From DASPOJ01 sp049790315 (GTDB lineage: Bacteria > Acidobacteriota > Terriglobia > Acidiferrales > UBA7541), in NCBI GenBank assembly GCA_049790315.1, contig JBAQYV010000177.1, positions 21,360 to 85,359 of the forward strand: DNA of 64,000 nt. Reading direction: 5' to 3'. Below the pieces are notes generated by a model, which did no database searches, was not told the origin of the DNA, and saw only the letters and a list, made by a program, of their open reading frames with translations. Shown piece after piece: positions 8,828-17,927 of the stretch. Every line of letters starts with the position of its first letter. Position 1 is the first letter of the stretch. The position numbers were made by a program, and so were the translations under genes.

Positions 8828-11800
8828 GTGACGCTGGAACGATTGACGCGCGGTGACAAACGAACGCTGCTGATCTGGATTGCATGCGCGGCCATCGGAT
8901 TGGGCGTGGCTTGGCATTATTTTCCGCGCGCATTTCCCGAAGCATCGGTGGATTTCCGAGTGACGCGCGCGGAGGCGCTGGATCGCGCGCGTCAATTCGT
9001 GGTGGCGCAGGGCGGCAACCTGACGGGAACGCGCTCAACAATCATTTTCGACGTCGACGATACAGCGAAGACCTACCTTGAGCGCGAAGTGGGCCTTAAA
9101 CGCGCGAACCAGATGATGGCTTCCGACGTGAGCACGTGGTACTGGAGCGTGCGATTTTTCCGGCCGCTGCAACAGGAAGAATATGCGGTGCGGTTGGACC
9201 CGAGCGGACGCGTGGTTGGGTATGAACACGTAATTAAAGAGGACGCACCGGGCGCGTCTCTCGATGGCAACGCGGCGCGCGCGGCGGCCGAAGCATTCGC
9301 AAGTGACACGCTGGGCAAAAATCTCGCAGACTACGATTTCCTGCCTGCGGAAGCAAATTCCACCGAGCGGCCGAATCGGCGGGATTGGAGTTTTACGTGG
9401 GAGCGACACGGATTTCGCGCGAAGGATGCGCCGTACCGCATGAGCGTGTCGCTCGAAGGCGATCGTCTGGGGGAATACAAGGAATTCCTGAAAGTTCCGG
9501 AAGCGTGGATATCGGGATACGACCGGCTGCGCTCGTCGAACGATTTTATCGAGACGCTCGCGATTGTGCCGTACGCGATGCTGCTCGGCGCGTGTCTGTG
9601 GGTGATCATCGTGCTGGGCCGCGAGGGCCAGCTCGAATGGAAAACGGGATTGGCGCTGGGCGTGGTGCTGGCCGGCTTGTATTTCGCGATGACCATGAAT
9701 CAGTGGCCCGATACGCTGGCGGAATACAGGACCAACGCGTCGTATTCGAGTTTTGTGTTCGGCGAAATCGCGCAGGCCATCGTGCTTTCGATTTCGATGG
9801 CGCTGCTTGTGGTGGCGGCGGTTGTGCCGGGCGAGCCGCTGTATCGCGCGGCGCTGCCGGGTCGTCTGCGTGTGGGCACACTGTGGCGACTGCCCGGATT
9901 GCGATCGCGAGAATTTTTCAAAGCGTGCGTGATTGGGCTATGTCTTGCGGCCGCATCGATCGGATACCAGGTGGTGTTCTACATCGTGGCGGGACATTTT
10001 GGCGCGTGGGCTCCGCAAGACATTCAGTACGACAACGTGGTGAGCACGGCGCTGCCCTGGATTTTTCCGCTGACGATTGGGCTGTACGCGGCGGCGAGCG
10101 AAGAATTTCTATTTCGCATGTTCGCGATTCCGTTCGTGCGGCGGGTGACGAATTCAACTTTCCTCGCCGTGGTGCTGCCCGCGTTCGCGTGGGGATTTCT
10201 GCACTCCAATTATCCGCAGGAACCGCCGTACATACGCGGGCTTGAAGTTGGATTGTTCGGAATCGTGGCCGGGCTTGTGATGCTGCGCTGGGGAATTCTT
10301 GCGACGCTGGTGTGGCACTACACGGTGGACGCGACGCTGAGCAGTCTGCTGCTGGTGCACTCGAGCAGTTTGTATCTGCGCGTTTCGGGGTTGCTGGCGA
10401 GCGGCGCGATGCTGATTCCGCTGGCGATCGCTGGTGTTTTTTATCTGAAGCGCGGCGGATTTGAGTTTTCGGAGGCGCTGCTGAATCGCGCTGTACCCGC
10501 ACCCGCGGCGTTGGCGGAGGCGGGTGTAGAGACGGGCGAAGCGCCGCTCGATGCGCTGGGCATTCACGAAGCTCCGGCGGCGGCGCGGCGCTACGACAGA
10601 ATCTCGGGCGGAAAACTCGCGATACTGGTGGCGTGCGGACTGCTTGGCGGAATTCTGCTGTGGCGCGTGAAGACGCCGGAGATCGGCAACTTTGTGCGCT
10701 TTTCGACTGACGCGCAACAGGCTACGGCGAGCGCGGATCAGGTGATGCGCGCCTGGCATCTGGACCCCGCGAGCTATCATCACGCGGCGACCGTGACCTA
10801 CAGGTTCAACGACTACGCCAATGAATTTTTGCGCCGCGCGGTGGGAGTCTACGGCGCGAATCGAATTTACGAGCAGCAAGTGCCGTCGGCATTCTGGGCC
10901 GTGCGATATTTCCGCGATGCGCAGCGGGAAGAGTACATGGTGGTGCTGCATCCGGATGGCTCGCTCTATTCCGTGCACCACGTGCTGCCCGAAGAAATGG
11001 CCGGAGCGAATCTTTCAAAGGACGACGCGCTCGCGCTGGCGCAGGCTTGGCTGGCGCGCGAAAAACACGTCGATCTCTCGCAATGGAAACTTGTGGATTC
11101 GGAATCGACGAAACAAATCAATCGCACGGATCACTCCTTCACCTGGGAGCAACTTGCGGCACTGGGCGCGGCGCCGGGAAGCGGCGAATCGGCGCATGTT
11201 CGCATCGAACTTCAGGTGCAGGGCGCGGAGGTTTCCGGATTTCGCACGTACGTAAAAATTCCGGAGGATTGGGAGCGGCGCGAAAGTCAGACGACGCTGG
11301 CGGGCACGATCGGAACCGTCGGCTTCGTGGGACTTCTGGTTGTGGGTGGATTCGCGGTGCTGGTGATTTTCTTTCGCAATTTGAAACAGCCGGATATGTC
11401 CGATGTGCCTTGGCGGCGTATCGCGAAGTGGGCGGTGATTGTACTGCTGGCGGCGGCCGCGAAGTATATTGCGACGATGCCGCTGCTGCTGGGAAATTAC
11501 TCGACGGAAATGCCGCTGAAGATTTTTATCGCGACGCTATGCGTTGTGCTGCCGCTGTTTTCGCTCCTGCTGTACACGGCGGTATTTTTTATGCTGGGGC
11601 TGGGATGGTTTTTCCTGGCGCGGGCGTTTGGGAGTGAACGTTTGCCGGGCTGGAGCGGCATGCCGGCGGCATATTACACGGATGCGTTTTGCGTGGCATT
11701 GTTTGGCGGTGCGGCGTGGCTGGGACTGCGGCGCGCGGCGGCGCTGGTTGGATCGCGATGGCCAGGGCTGCATCACACGCTGGCCGCGGCTGTGCCGTCC

Positions 11801-12274
11801 GGTCTGGATTCAAAGTGGCCGGCGGTGAGCGAATTAGCGGGCGTGGTGAACAACGGATATTTCGGTATCGCATTGCTCGCGGTGATCGCCGGTTTTCTTT
11901 GCTATGGAGCGATGCGGCGGACGGGTGTGCGGGCGGCACTCGTGGTGCTGGTGGCGATTCTGCTGGCGGGCGGCGCGACGGCGAGCGCGTTTGCGCGGGC
12001 CGCCGTGGTGGATCTGATTGTGTTGGGCATCGTGTGGTGGGGCGTAACGAAACTGGCGCGCTTCAACATGCTGGGATATTTTCTGCTGTTGGCCGCGATA
12101 ACAGCGGCGCAAGCGGCGGCAGAACTTCTGGCGCAACCGAATTATTTCTATCACGCGAACGGCGCGGTGGTGGCCGTCGTGGGAGCTTTATTGCTGGCGT
12201 GGCCGCTGGTGGTTTGGCGGCGCGCGGCGTCACGCAGTGCGGCCCTGGGAGCGGATCGTGGCGCCGGCGCCTAA
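8828..12274 (+). CDS. CPBP intramembrane protease with internal duplication
   Basis: A 1148-residue polytopic membrane protein built as two tandem halves: a membrane helix, an ectodomain of about 200 residues, then a multi-helix bundle. Bundle 1 carries the CPBP glutamic-protease motifs: EEFLFR (Glu425, Glu426, Arg430), FLHSNY (His459) and WHYTVDA (His497). Bundle 2 lacks the EExxxR and both histidines and looks inactive. The ectodomains are duplicates: YWSVRFFR/FWAVRYFR, RRDWSFTWE/RTDHSFTWE and FLKVPEAW/YVKIPEDW. CPBP proteins are normally 200-350 residues and include Rce1-type proteases. The GTG at 8828 follows GGGGGG; a GTG at 8804 is also possible. The substrate is unknown. Confidence 0.85.
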   Translation: MTLERLTRGDKRTLLIWIACAAIGLGVAWHYFPRAFPEASVDFRVTRAEALDRARQFVVAQGGNLTGTRSTIIFDVDDTAKTYLEREVGLKRANQMMASDVSTWYWSVRFFRPLQQEEYAVRLDPSGRVVGYEHVIKEDAPGASLDGNAARAAAEAFASDTLGKNLADYDFLPAEANSTERPNRRDWSFTWERHGFRAKDAPYRMSVSLEGDRLGEYKEFLKVPEAWISGYDRLRSSNDFIETLAIVPYAMLLGACLWVIIVLGREGQLEWKTGLALGVVLAGLYFAMTMNQWPDTLAEYRTNASYSSFVFGEIAQAIVLSISMALLVVAAVVPGEPLYRAALPGRLRVGTLWRLPGLRSREFFKACVIGLCLAAASIGYQVVFYIVAGHFGAWAPQDIQYDNVVSTALPWIFPLTIGLYAAASEEFLFRMFAIPFVRRVTNSTFLAVVLPAFAWGFLHSNYPQEPPYIRGLEVGLFGIVAGLVMLRWGILATLVWHYTVDATLSSLLLVHSSSLYLRVSGLLASGAMLIPLAIAGVFYLKRGGFEFSEALLNRAVPAPAALAEAGVETGEAPLDALGIHEAPAAARRYDRISGGKLAILVACGLLGGILLWRVKTPEIGNFVRFSTDAQQATASADQVMRAWHLDPASYHHAATVTYRFNDYANEFLRRAVGVYGANRIYEQQVPSAFWAVRYFRDAQREEYMVVLHPDGSLYSVHHVLPEEMAGANLSKDDALALAQAWLAREKHVDLSQWKLVDSESTKQINRTDHSFTWEQLAALGAAPGSGESAHVRIELQVQGAEVSGFRTYVKIPEDWERRESQTTLAGTIGTVGFVGLLVVGGFAVLVIFFRNLKQPDMSDVPWRRIAKWAVIVLLAAAAKYIATMPLLLGNYSTEMPLKIFIATLCVVLPLFSLLLYTAVFFMLGLGWFFLARAFGSERLPGWSGMPAAYYTDAFCVALFGGAAWLGLRRAAALVGSRWPGLHHTLAAAVPSGLDSKWPAVSELAGVVNNGYFGIALLAVIAGFLCYGAMRRTGVRAALVVLVAILLAGGATASAFARAAVVDLIVLGIVWWGVTKLARFNMLGYFLLLAAITAAQAAAELLAQPNYFYHANGAVVAVVGALLLAWPLVVWRRAASRSAALGADRGAGA

Positions 12275-12482
12275 GGAAAAATCAGATCGAGTTTCGCGCG
12301 CGTGGCAATGGGGCGAATACATCCTGGCGATTCTCGCGGGGAATATTATTTATTTGTCGATTGAACCTAAGTTGCCAATAGCGCTGCGTCATCATCTGTA
12401 CCGCGCCGATCTGGGCGTGCTGTTCGATTTTTTTATCTGCGTTGGGATGTACGGGCTGGTGCGGCTGGCGCGGCGGATTTAA
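12258..12482 (+). CDS. small membrane protein, 74 residues
   Basis: A small protein with two hydrophobic helices (WGEYILAILAGNIIYL and VLFDFFICVGMYGLV) joined by a short basic linker. I do not recognise a family. It starts at a GTG inside the last codons of the CPBP gene (another GTG lies at 12237), so translation is probably coupled to that gene. It may be a partner of the CPBP protein or simply a co-transcribed membrane peptide. Hydrophobic pattern and coupling support it; the start is uncertain. Confidence 0.55.
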   Translation: MAPAPKEKSDRVSRAWQWGEYILAILAGNIIYLSIEPKLPIALRHHLYRADLGVLFDFFICVGMYGLVRLARRI

Positions 12483-12518
12483 TTCGCCGGAATATTTGTA
12501 CAGATCAACGCGACATTT

Positions 12519-13865
12519 TTATTGCGCGCGGATGCGGCGCCATCGCACCAGGAAGTACAGCGCGACTCCTAAGAGCACGACCAAGCCTCCAACCGTCAAT
12601 TCACTAATCGGGCCGATTCGCTCGGTGCGTTCGCGCACTCCAGCCAAGACGAGCAGCGCGAGCGGCGGCAGACCGATCAGCACGGCGCCGGCAATTCCAC
12701 CGGGGACGCGGCTGGGGCGATCGAGATTGGGTTCGCGAATGCGCAACGCGACGAGCGCCCAGAATTCCAGAAGAATGCTCAGGCCGGTTAAGAGAACGTC
12801 AAGCAGCACCAGGCGCTCAAAACCGAGCGGAAGCAGCGCCGCCCAGGCGATGGCGCAAACAACAATCGCGACCCACGGCGCGCCGGTGCGCGGATGTTTG
12901 CGCGCGAAAATGCGCGGGAGATAGCCATCGTCGGCCATAACCACGGGCAGGCGCGAGAACGACATCATCAACGCGCCGAACGTGCCGAACGCGCCGAGCA
13001 TTCCGGCGATGGCGATGGCTAGCGCTAATCCCGCGCCGCCTAGAATTTGGCCGACGTCGACCCAGCCGCCGGTGGTCCACCGATTGGGATCGAGGCCGGT
13101 TCGTGCGACAGCCGCGACGGGAATTAAATAACTGAGCGTGACGAGCGCGACGGCGCCTGCCATGGCGAGCGGATAATTGCGGCGCGGGCGATCGGTTTCG
13201 CCGGCGACGGTGGAGAGATTGTCCCAGCCCATGTAGTTCCACATCGCGATGAGCAGGCCGCCGATTAAATCGGCGTGAAGCAACGGCGCTGCGGCGGGCG
13301 GAACGGCGCTGGCGGCGTGCGCACGAACGAGCGCCGCGACAACGACTCCGACGAATGGCAGCAGCAACGCGACGTTGAGCCAGACCGAGGCTTCGCCGAC
13401 CGCGCCAGCGCCCAGAATATTCCACGCGGTACACGCGACGATCATGGCCAGCTCGAGCGCAACGCCCGTGTATCCCGCCGATAATCGCGGCACGAAACGT
13501 TCGAGATAGCTGACGAACAGAACTGGGTAGAGTGCCATCTCGAGCAAACTTCCGGTGAGCGTAAGCCATGCTTCCTGAAATCCCCAGAAATGTCCCATGC
13601 CGCGGCGCACCCAGATGTAGAAGCCACCGTCTTCGGGGAGCGCGGTAGAAAGCTCGCTGACCATCCACGCAGTGGGAATGCTCCAGAGCAGCGGCGTGAG
13701 GATTAGAATTAGAAGCGCGGCGGTGTAACCCGTTTTCTGGACGACGTCTTCTAAACCATACGGGCCGCCGGCGACCATGAAATAGGTGGCGGCGATCATG
13801 CCGGCGAGCGTGAGCTTGCGTGCAACACCGGGGATGCGGCGATTTCTGTGCGCGTCTCGCGTCAT
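12519..13865 (-). CDS. APC family amino acid permease
   Basis: A 448-residue transporter with about twelve hydrophobic helices. The first helix contains MVAGGPYGLEDVV, which matches the broken helix 1 with a GxxGxE-like substrate site of the amino acid-polyamine-organocation superfamily. It probably imports an amino acid or polyamine by ion coupling at the inner membrane. The frame stays open further upstream, but the ATG at 13865 (MTRDAHRN) is chosen because the added residues are Arg-rich and atypical. It converges with the small membrane gene; no catabolic genes are adjacent to suggest a substrate. Confidence 0.85.
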   Translation of the reverse strand: MTRDAHRNRRIPGVARKLTLAGMIAATYFMVAGGPYGLEDVVQKTGYTAALLILILTPLLWSIPTAWMVSELSTALPEDGGFYIWVRRGMGHFWGFQEAWLTLTGSLLEMALYPVLFVSYLERFVPRLSAGYTGVALELAMIVACTAWNILGAGAVGEASVWLNVALLLPFVGVVVAALVRAHAASAVPPAAAPLLHADLIGGLLIAMWNYMGWDNLSTVAGETDRPRRNYPLAMAGAVALVTLSYLIPVAAVARTGLDPNRWTTGGWVDVGQILGGAGLALAIAIAGMLGAFGTFGALMMSFSRLPVVMADDGYLPRIFARKHPRTGAPWVAIVVCAIAWAALLPLGFERLVLLDVLLTGLSILLEFWALVALRIREPNLDRPSRVPGGIAGAVLIGLPPLALLVLAGVRERTERIGPISELTVGGLVVLLGVALYFLVRWRRIRAQ

Positions 13866-14023
13866 GCGCGTCGTATTGGAGGCGGAGAGGGCATCATATC
13901 GGGAGCGCTCGAGGTTTATACCACGCGCAAGGCGCGGCAGCGCGCACCTGCGAGCTCGCGCCGCAATGATTCCGAAGGGCTTCGGCACCGCTTCGCGGCT
14001 GGTTTACCGGCACCGGCGGAGCG

Positions 14024-14052
14024 TTGGAAAGCGCGGCCCAGGCTGCTATCCT
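14024..14052 (+). promoter_or_regulatory. candidate sigma-70-type promoter of the left ECF operon
   Basis: TTGGAA and TATCCT are separated by 17 bases and lie about 70 bases before the ATG of the sigma gene. The match to consensus is moderate. ECF operons often also carry an autoregulated promoter, which I could not identify. Confidence 0.3.
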
Positions 14053-14121
14053 TTGCCGCGGCTGGCCGTCTAAGCGACTGAGCCAGCCGGCCAGCATCTA
14101 ATTTAAGAGGGGCACGTCAGA

Positions 14122-14808
14122 ATGGCCGTTGAGGAGATGGCATTCGCCTTGCCAACGGGTCCCAACCGGCCCGGCTGCGAGGATTCCGCGTCGCATGCGG
14201 GCGTCTTGGACCGAGCCCAGCCGCAGACCGACGAGAGAACGCTGATCGAGCGCGCCCAGGCCGGCGACCGGCCGGCGTTCGATGAGTTGGTGCGCCGGTA
14301 CGACCGCGCGGTGCTGCGGCTTGCGACCAATGTGCTGCGCACGTCCGAAGATGCGCGCGACGTTTATCAAGAAGCCTTCCTGAAAATTTACAAGAATCTG
14401 GCGCGCTTCCGCTTCGAGTGCAGCTTTTACACCTGGGTGTATCGCGTAGTCACCAATTCTTGTCTCGATCATCTTCGCCGCCGCGAAAGCCGGCCGGAAG
14501 ATCAGGCGCCGGAGACGGCGTCGCAAGAGCGAGGCGACTCGGGGCCGGACTTTTTCGATCGCCAAGCCGCCACCGCGCCGGGCGCCGATCCCGAGCGCAA
14601 CACTTTCAATCAAGAAATCGCGGTGCGCATCGAACGGGCGCTGGAGCTATTGACGCCGCGCGAGCGAATGGTTTTCGCGATGAAACATTACCAGGGCCTG
14701 AAACTTCGAGCGATCGGCGAGACTCTGGGCACGACGGAAGAGACCGTGAAGAATTCATTGTTCCGCGCTACGCGAAAATTGCGCGCACAGTTGGGAGGGC
14801 TGCTGTGA
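14122..14808 (+). CDS. ECF RNA polymerase sigma factor (left module)
   Basis: A 228-residue sigma-70 family protein with only regions 2 and 4, as in ECF factors. Region 2 (about residues 45-115) includes the core-binding and -10-recognising segment with DVYQEAFLKIYKNL and FYTWVYRVVTNSCLDHLRR. A variable acidic linker of about 50 residues follows, then region 4 (about 175-225) with LTPRERMVFAMKHYQGL and the helix-turn-helix TTEETVKNSLFRATRKL. Its TGA overlaps the GTG of the anti-sigma gene, so the two are translationally coupled. It is expected to direct transcription of envelope genes, probably including its own operon. Confidence 0.92.
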   Translation: MAVEEMAFALPTGPNRPGCEDSASHAGVLDRAQPQTDERTLIERAQAGDRPAFDELVRRYDRAVLRLATNVLRTSEDARDVYQEAFLKIYKNLARFRFECSFYTWVYRVVTNSCLDHLRRRESRPEDQAPETASQERGDSGPDFFDRQAATAPGADPERNTFNQEIAVRIERALELLTPRERMVFAMKHYQGLKLRAIGETLGTTEETVKNSLFRATRKLRAQLGGLL

Positions 14809-15893
14809 CGGAATCGAAGCCTTCCGCGACGCCCAATGCTTGTGCCGGAATGAGCGAGCGATTGCTGCTGTATGTCGCCAATGAACTTGATCCGCAAGAA
14901 CGCGCGGCCGTCGAAACGCACATGCGAGATTGCGCGGCGTGCACCGCGGCTTACGAGCGAGAGCAGCAACTGCTGGATTGGATCGCATCGGCTGAACCGG
15001 CGAAGGAGCTCGACAGCTCCGGCGTGATGCTGGCGCGTTCGCGCGGCGAGCTGGGGCAAGCGCTCGACGAAGCCGATCAAGCGCGGCGCGAGCAACTGCC
15101 CTGGTTCGCGCGACTCAGAAGTTTCGCATGGCTGCCGAAAATTCGCAGCGCGTGGGCGCTGCATCCGGCGTTGAGCAGCATCGTGCTTCTCGGCTTGGGA
15201 TTCGCGCTGGGAGTGGGCGTGCCGGAATGGGTGCGCGTGAATTCGTCGCCAGCGCCGGGCAGACCGGCAGTGGTGGTGAATGCGGCGCCGCGAATTTCCG
15301 AGCAAGCTTTGCAAAATGTCGGCTCGGTCGGGCTGAATTGGGAAACGCCCGAAGGCTCCTCGTCACCGCGCGTGCAACTGCAATTAAATTCGGACAACCC
15401 GATGCACGTTGAAGGCAGCCCGGACGATGCCGACGTGGAACGCGTGCTGACATTTGTGGTGGCGAACGGACGGCGCTTCGATCCCGGCGTGCTTCTGGAT
15501 TCGGTGGATCTGCTGACGACGCGCGTATCCGATCCGTCGGTGCGGCGCGCGCTGTGTGTGGCTGCGCGCAAAGATCCGAATCCCGGCGTGCGGCTGAAGG
15601 CCATCGAGGGGCTGCGCGGCTATGCCCGCGATGCCCAGGTGCAGCAAGCGCTGCTTGACGCGCTCAGCCACGACGACAATTCCGGCGTGCGTATTGAAGC
15701 CGTAAATGCGCTGAACATCGCGCTTTCAAGCGTGGGCGAAGAGGGCGGCGGCTCGACTTCGGCCGTGAATCCGCGCGTGGTGCAAGTGCTGCGCCACAGC
15801 GCGCAAAACGACACGAATCATTACGTTCGCATGACGGCGACTTCGGCATTGCAGCAGATCGCCGCGAATGACGCGACGCGGCCGGCACCGTAG
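14805..15893 (+). CDS. anti-sigma factor: zinc finger, membrane helix, HEAT repeats
   Basis: A 362-residue membrane protein. The cytoplasmic end is an anti-sigma zinc finger (Cys13, His39, Cys43, Cys46; HMRDCAAC pattern), which in this family clamps the cognate sigma factor. One membrane helix spans about residues 118-138. The periplasmic part ends in about three HEAT-like helical repeats (about 225-345), with VRRALCVAARKD, VRLKAIEGLRGYA, VRIEAVNALNIAL and VRMTATSALQQI in register. HEAT repeats bind proteins, so the outer part could sense a partner. The GTG start overlaps the sigma stop. The next gene begins 9 bases later. Confidence 0.88.
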   Translation: MTESKPSATPNACAGMSERLLLYVANELDPQERAAVETHMRDCAACTAAYEREQQLLDWIASAEPAKELDSSGVMLARSRGELGQALDEADQARREQLPWFARLRSFAWLPKIRSAWALHPALSSIVLLGLGFALGVGVPEWVRVNSSPAPGRPAVVVNAAPRISEQALQNVGSVGLNWETPEGSSSPRVQLQLNSDNPMHVEGSPDDADVERVLTFVVANGRRFDPGVLLDSVDLLTTRVSDPSVRRALCVAARKDPNPGVRLKAIEGLRGYARDAQVQQALLDALSHDDNSGVRIEAVNALNIALSSVGEEGGGSTSAVNPRVVQVLRHSAQNDTNHYVRMTATSALQQIAANDATRPAP

Positions 15894-15902
15894 AGATATC
15901 GC

Positions 15903-17825
15903 ATGCTTACAAGAGACGCTATTTCACGGCGCGCGCGACACTCGATTTGGCCGCTCGGCCTGCCGGCGGCATTTCTATCCGCGCTATTCTGCGTAATGCC
16001 CGCCGCCGCGCGCACGCACCACCGCACCGCTGGCCCTCCCCCCGACGTTCGTCAAGTGAGCACCGAAAAATCCGGCAGGGTAGCGACGCATCCCGGCCTG
16101 CGCCTGCGTCTCGCGACCGACGTCGGCGACGTCCAGATTTTTACGGACTCGACCGACGAGATTCGCTACACCGTTCGCATCTCAACGGACGCGAGCCAAC
16201 CCGGCGGCGAGGATTTGATTCAGCACTACACCATCACGACGCATACCACCGATTTTGGCGTGCAGCTCACGGGCTCGGCGCCGGCGAACACGCCGGAAGA
16301 CGCGCTGTGGGTGAACTATGAAATTCATGTGCCTCGCCACTACAGTCTGGACGTTGCGACGCGGGCCGGAAATATCCAGACGCAAGATATCGATGGGCGC
16401 ATTTCGCTTACCACGGGCGGGGGCAACATCACGGCCGGGCGCGTCGGTCCGATGTGGCAAGCGCGAGATTCTTCGATGCGTATTGGCGACAATTATTCCG
16501 CGCGGCTGGAAACGCAAGGCGGCCACATCACTGTCGGCAACGTTTCAGGAGATCTGCACGCGTCGACAGCCGGAGGCCACATTTCGACCGGAGATGTCCG
16601 CGGGCAAGTTGTGCTGCACACGGGCGGCGGACACATTCACACGGGGTCGGTGGCAGGCGGCCAACTCGGAACCGATGGCGGCAACATCGTCGTGGAACGT
16701 TCCAGCGCGGGCCTGGTGGTCACAACAGCGGGCGGGCAAATTAGCGTTGGTGAAGTCACCGGAGGACCGGTGCATGCCAGAACCGGCGGCGGCGCGGTGC
16801 GCATCGCGCGCGTCACAGGACCCACTGAAGTGCAATCGACGCGCGGGAATATCGCGCTCACGTGCCTTGAAGGACCGTTGCACGCCTCGACTTCCGACGG
16901 AACAATCACCGCTTGGTTCCTTGACGAGCCGGCGGAACACGCTGGCCCAAGCGATCAGTCCGGTCCCGCGGCAACGCGGCGCGCTCATCATGATGTCGCG
17001 CCTTCCGAACTTGAATCGGGGCAAGGAGATATCGTGGTGTATCTGCCGCGCGAATTGCCGCTGACGATTGAGGCTACCGTCGAGCAGAGTCCGCTGCATC
17101 AGATCGTCGCCGATCCATCACTTCCGATGAAAGTGAATTACCAACCAGGGCCAGACGGCGCGGTGCGCGAGCAATGCGATTTGAACGGCGGCGGCGATGT
17201 GCTTCGATTGAAAGCCGATTCCGGGAACATCGTATTGAAATATGGAGATCCTGCCGCGGCGTTGCGCTACTCAGAGCAGCAAATGGAGCAGCTCCGAGAC
17301 CAAATGGAATTGCAGATGGAATCGCAAGTGCAAACGCTGCTGAACGCCGACACACTGAAACAAATCGCTCGGCAAGCCGACAAAACCGATTTGCACCAAG
17401 AAATTCAGAGCCAAGTGCAGGCGACTGTGCGGCAAGCGCAGCAACAAGCTCAGCAAGCGCAACGGCAAGCGCAGGCCGCGATGCAGGAGGAAGGGCGCTT
17501 CGAGCGACTGACGATGCGCCTGGAAGAGATGTGGTGGGGCGACGTACACGTAGATGCCGATGCGCAGCAAAAGAAATTGATAACACAAGTCACGCCGGCT
17601 TATCCGGATGTGGCGCGAGAGGCGGGAGTCGAAGGCACGGTGACGCTACGGGTGGAAATCGGACAGGATGGAACGGTGCAGGACATCGAGCCTATTTCGG
17701 GGCCGCCACTTCTGGCGCGGGCGGCCGAAGAAGCCGTGGCGCAATGGCGTTACGCGCCGACGCTGGTGGACGGCAATCCGGTAAACGTGGTGACGACGGT
17801 CTCCGTGGAATTTCATTTGAAATAG
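15903..17825 (+). CDS. DUF4097 beta-helix protein with coiled coil and TonB C-terminal domain
   Basis: A 640-residue secreted or periplasmic protein. A signal peptide (about 1-36, ending in PAAARTHH) is followed by a DUF4097-type right-handed beta-helix (about 70-440) with repeats such as GGHITVGNVSG, GGHISTGDVRG and GGNIVVE. A long Gln-rich coiled coil runs from about 455 to 540. The last 85 residues are a TonB C-terminal domain with ITQVTPAYPDVAREAGVEG and QWRYAPT. There is no membrane anchor except the signal region, so the TonB domain probably binds a partner rather than transducing energy. Its place right after the anti-sigma gene suggests a sensor or structural role. Confidence 0.85.
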   Translation: MLTRDAISRRARHSIWPLGLPAAFLSALFCVMPAAARTHHRTAGPPPDVRQVSTEKSGRVATHPGLRLRLATDVGDVQIFTDSTDEIRYTVRISTDASQPGGEDLIQHYTITTHTTDFGVQLTGSAPANTPEDALWVNYEIHVPRHYSLDVATRAGNIQTQDIDGRISLTTGGGNITAGRVGPMWQARDSSMRIGDNYSARLETQGGHITVGNVSGDLHASTAGGHISTGDVRGQVVLHTGGGHIHTGSVAGGQLGTDGGNIVVERSSAGLVVTTAGGQISVGEVTGGPVHARTGGGAVRIARVTGPTEVQSTRGNIALTCLEGPLHASTSDGTITAWFLDEPAEHAGPSDQSGPAATRRAHHDVAPSELESGQGDIVVYLPRELPLTIEATVEQSPLHQIVADPSLPMKVNYQPGPDGAVREQCDLNGGGDVLRLKADSGNIVLKYGDPAAALRYSEQQMEQLRDQMELQMESQVQTLLNADTLKQIARQADKTDLHQEIQSQVQATVRQAQQQAQQAQRQAQAAMQEEGRFERLTMRLEEMWWGDVHVDADAQQKKLITQVTPAYPDVAREAGVEGTVTLRVEIGQDGTVQDIEPISGPPLLARAAEEAVAQWRYAPTLVDGNPVNVVTTVSVEFHLK

Positions 17826-17927
17826 CGGCACGCGGTTGAGAATGTAATGGAATCGATCGGCCAGAAACTGTGACGGCAGCGGGCCCCGCAATCGAGAACG
17901 AGTAAATTTCAAAGCGGAGGTGCGAGC

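Noticed and set aside
8450..8995. Two overlapping minus-strand frames (150 and 181 codons) before the CPBP gene
   Set aside because: They run antisense through hairpins and low-complexity DNA into the CPBP start and have no family or ribosome site.
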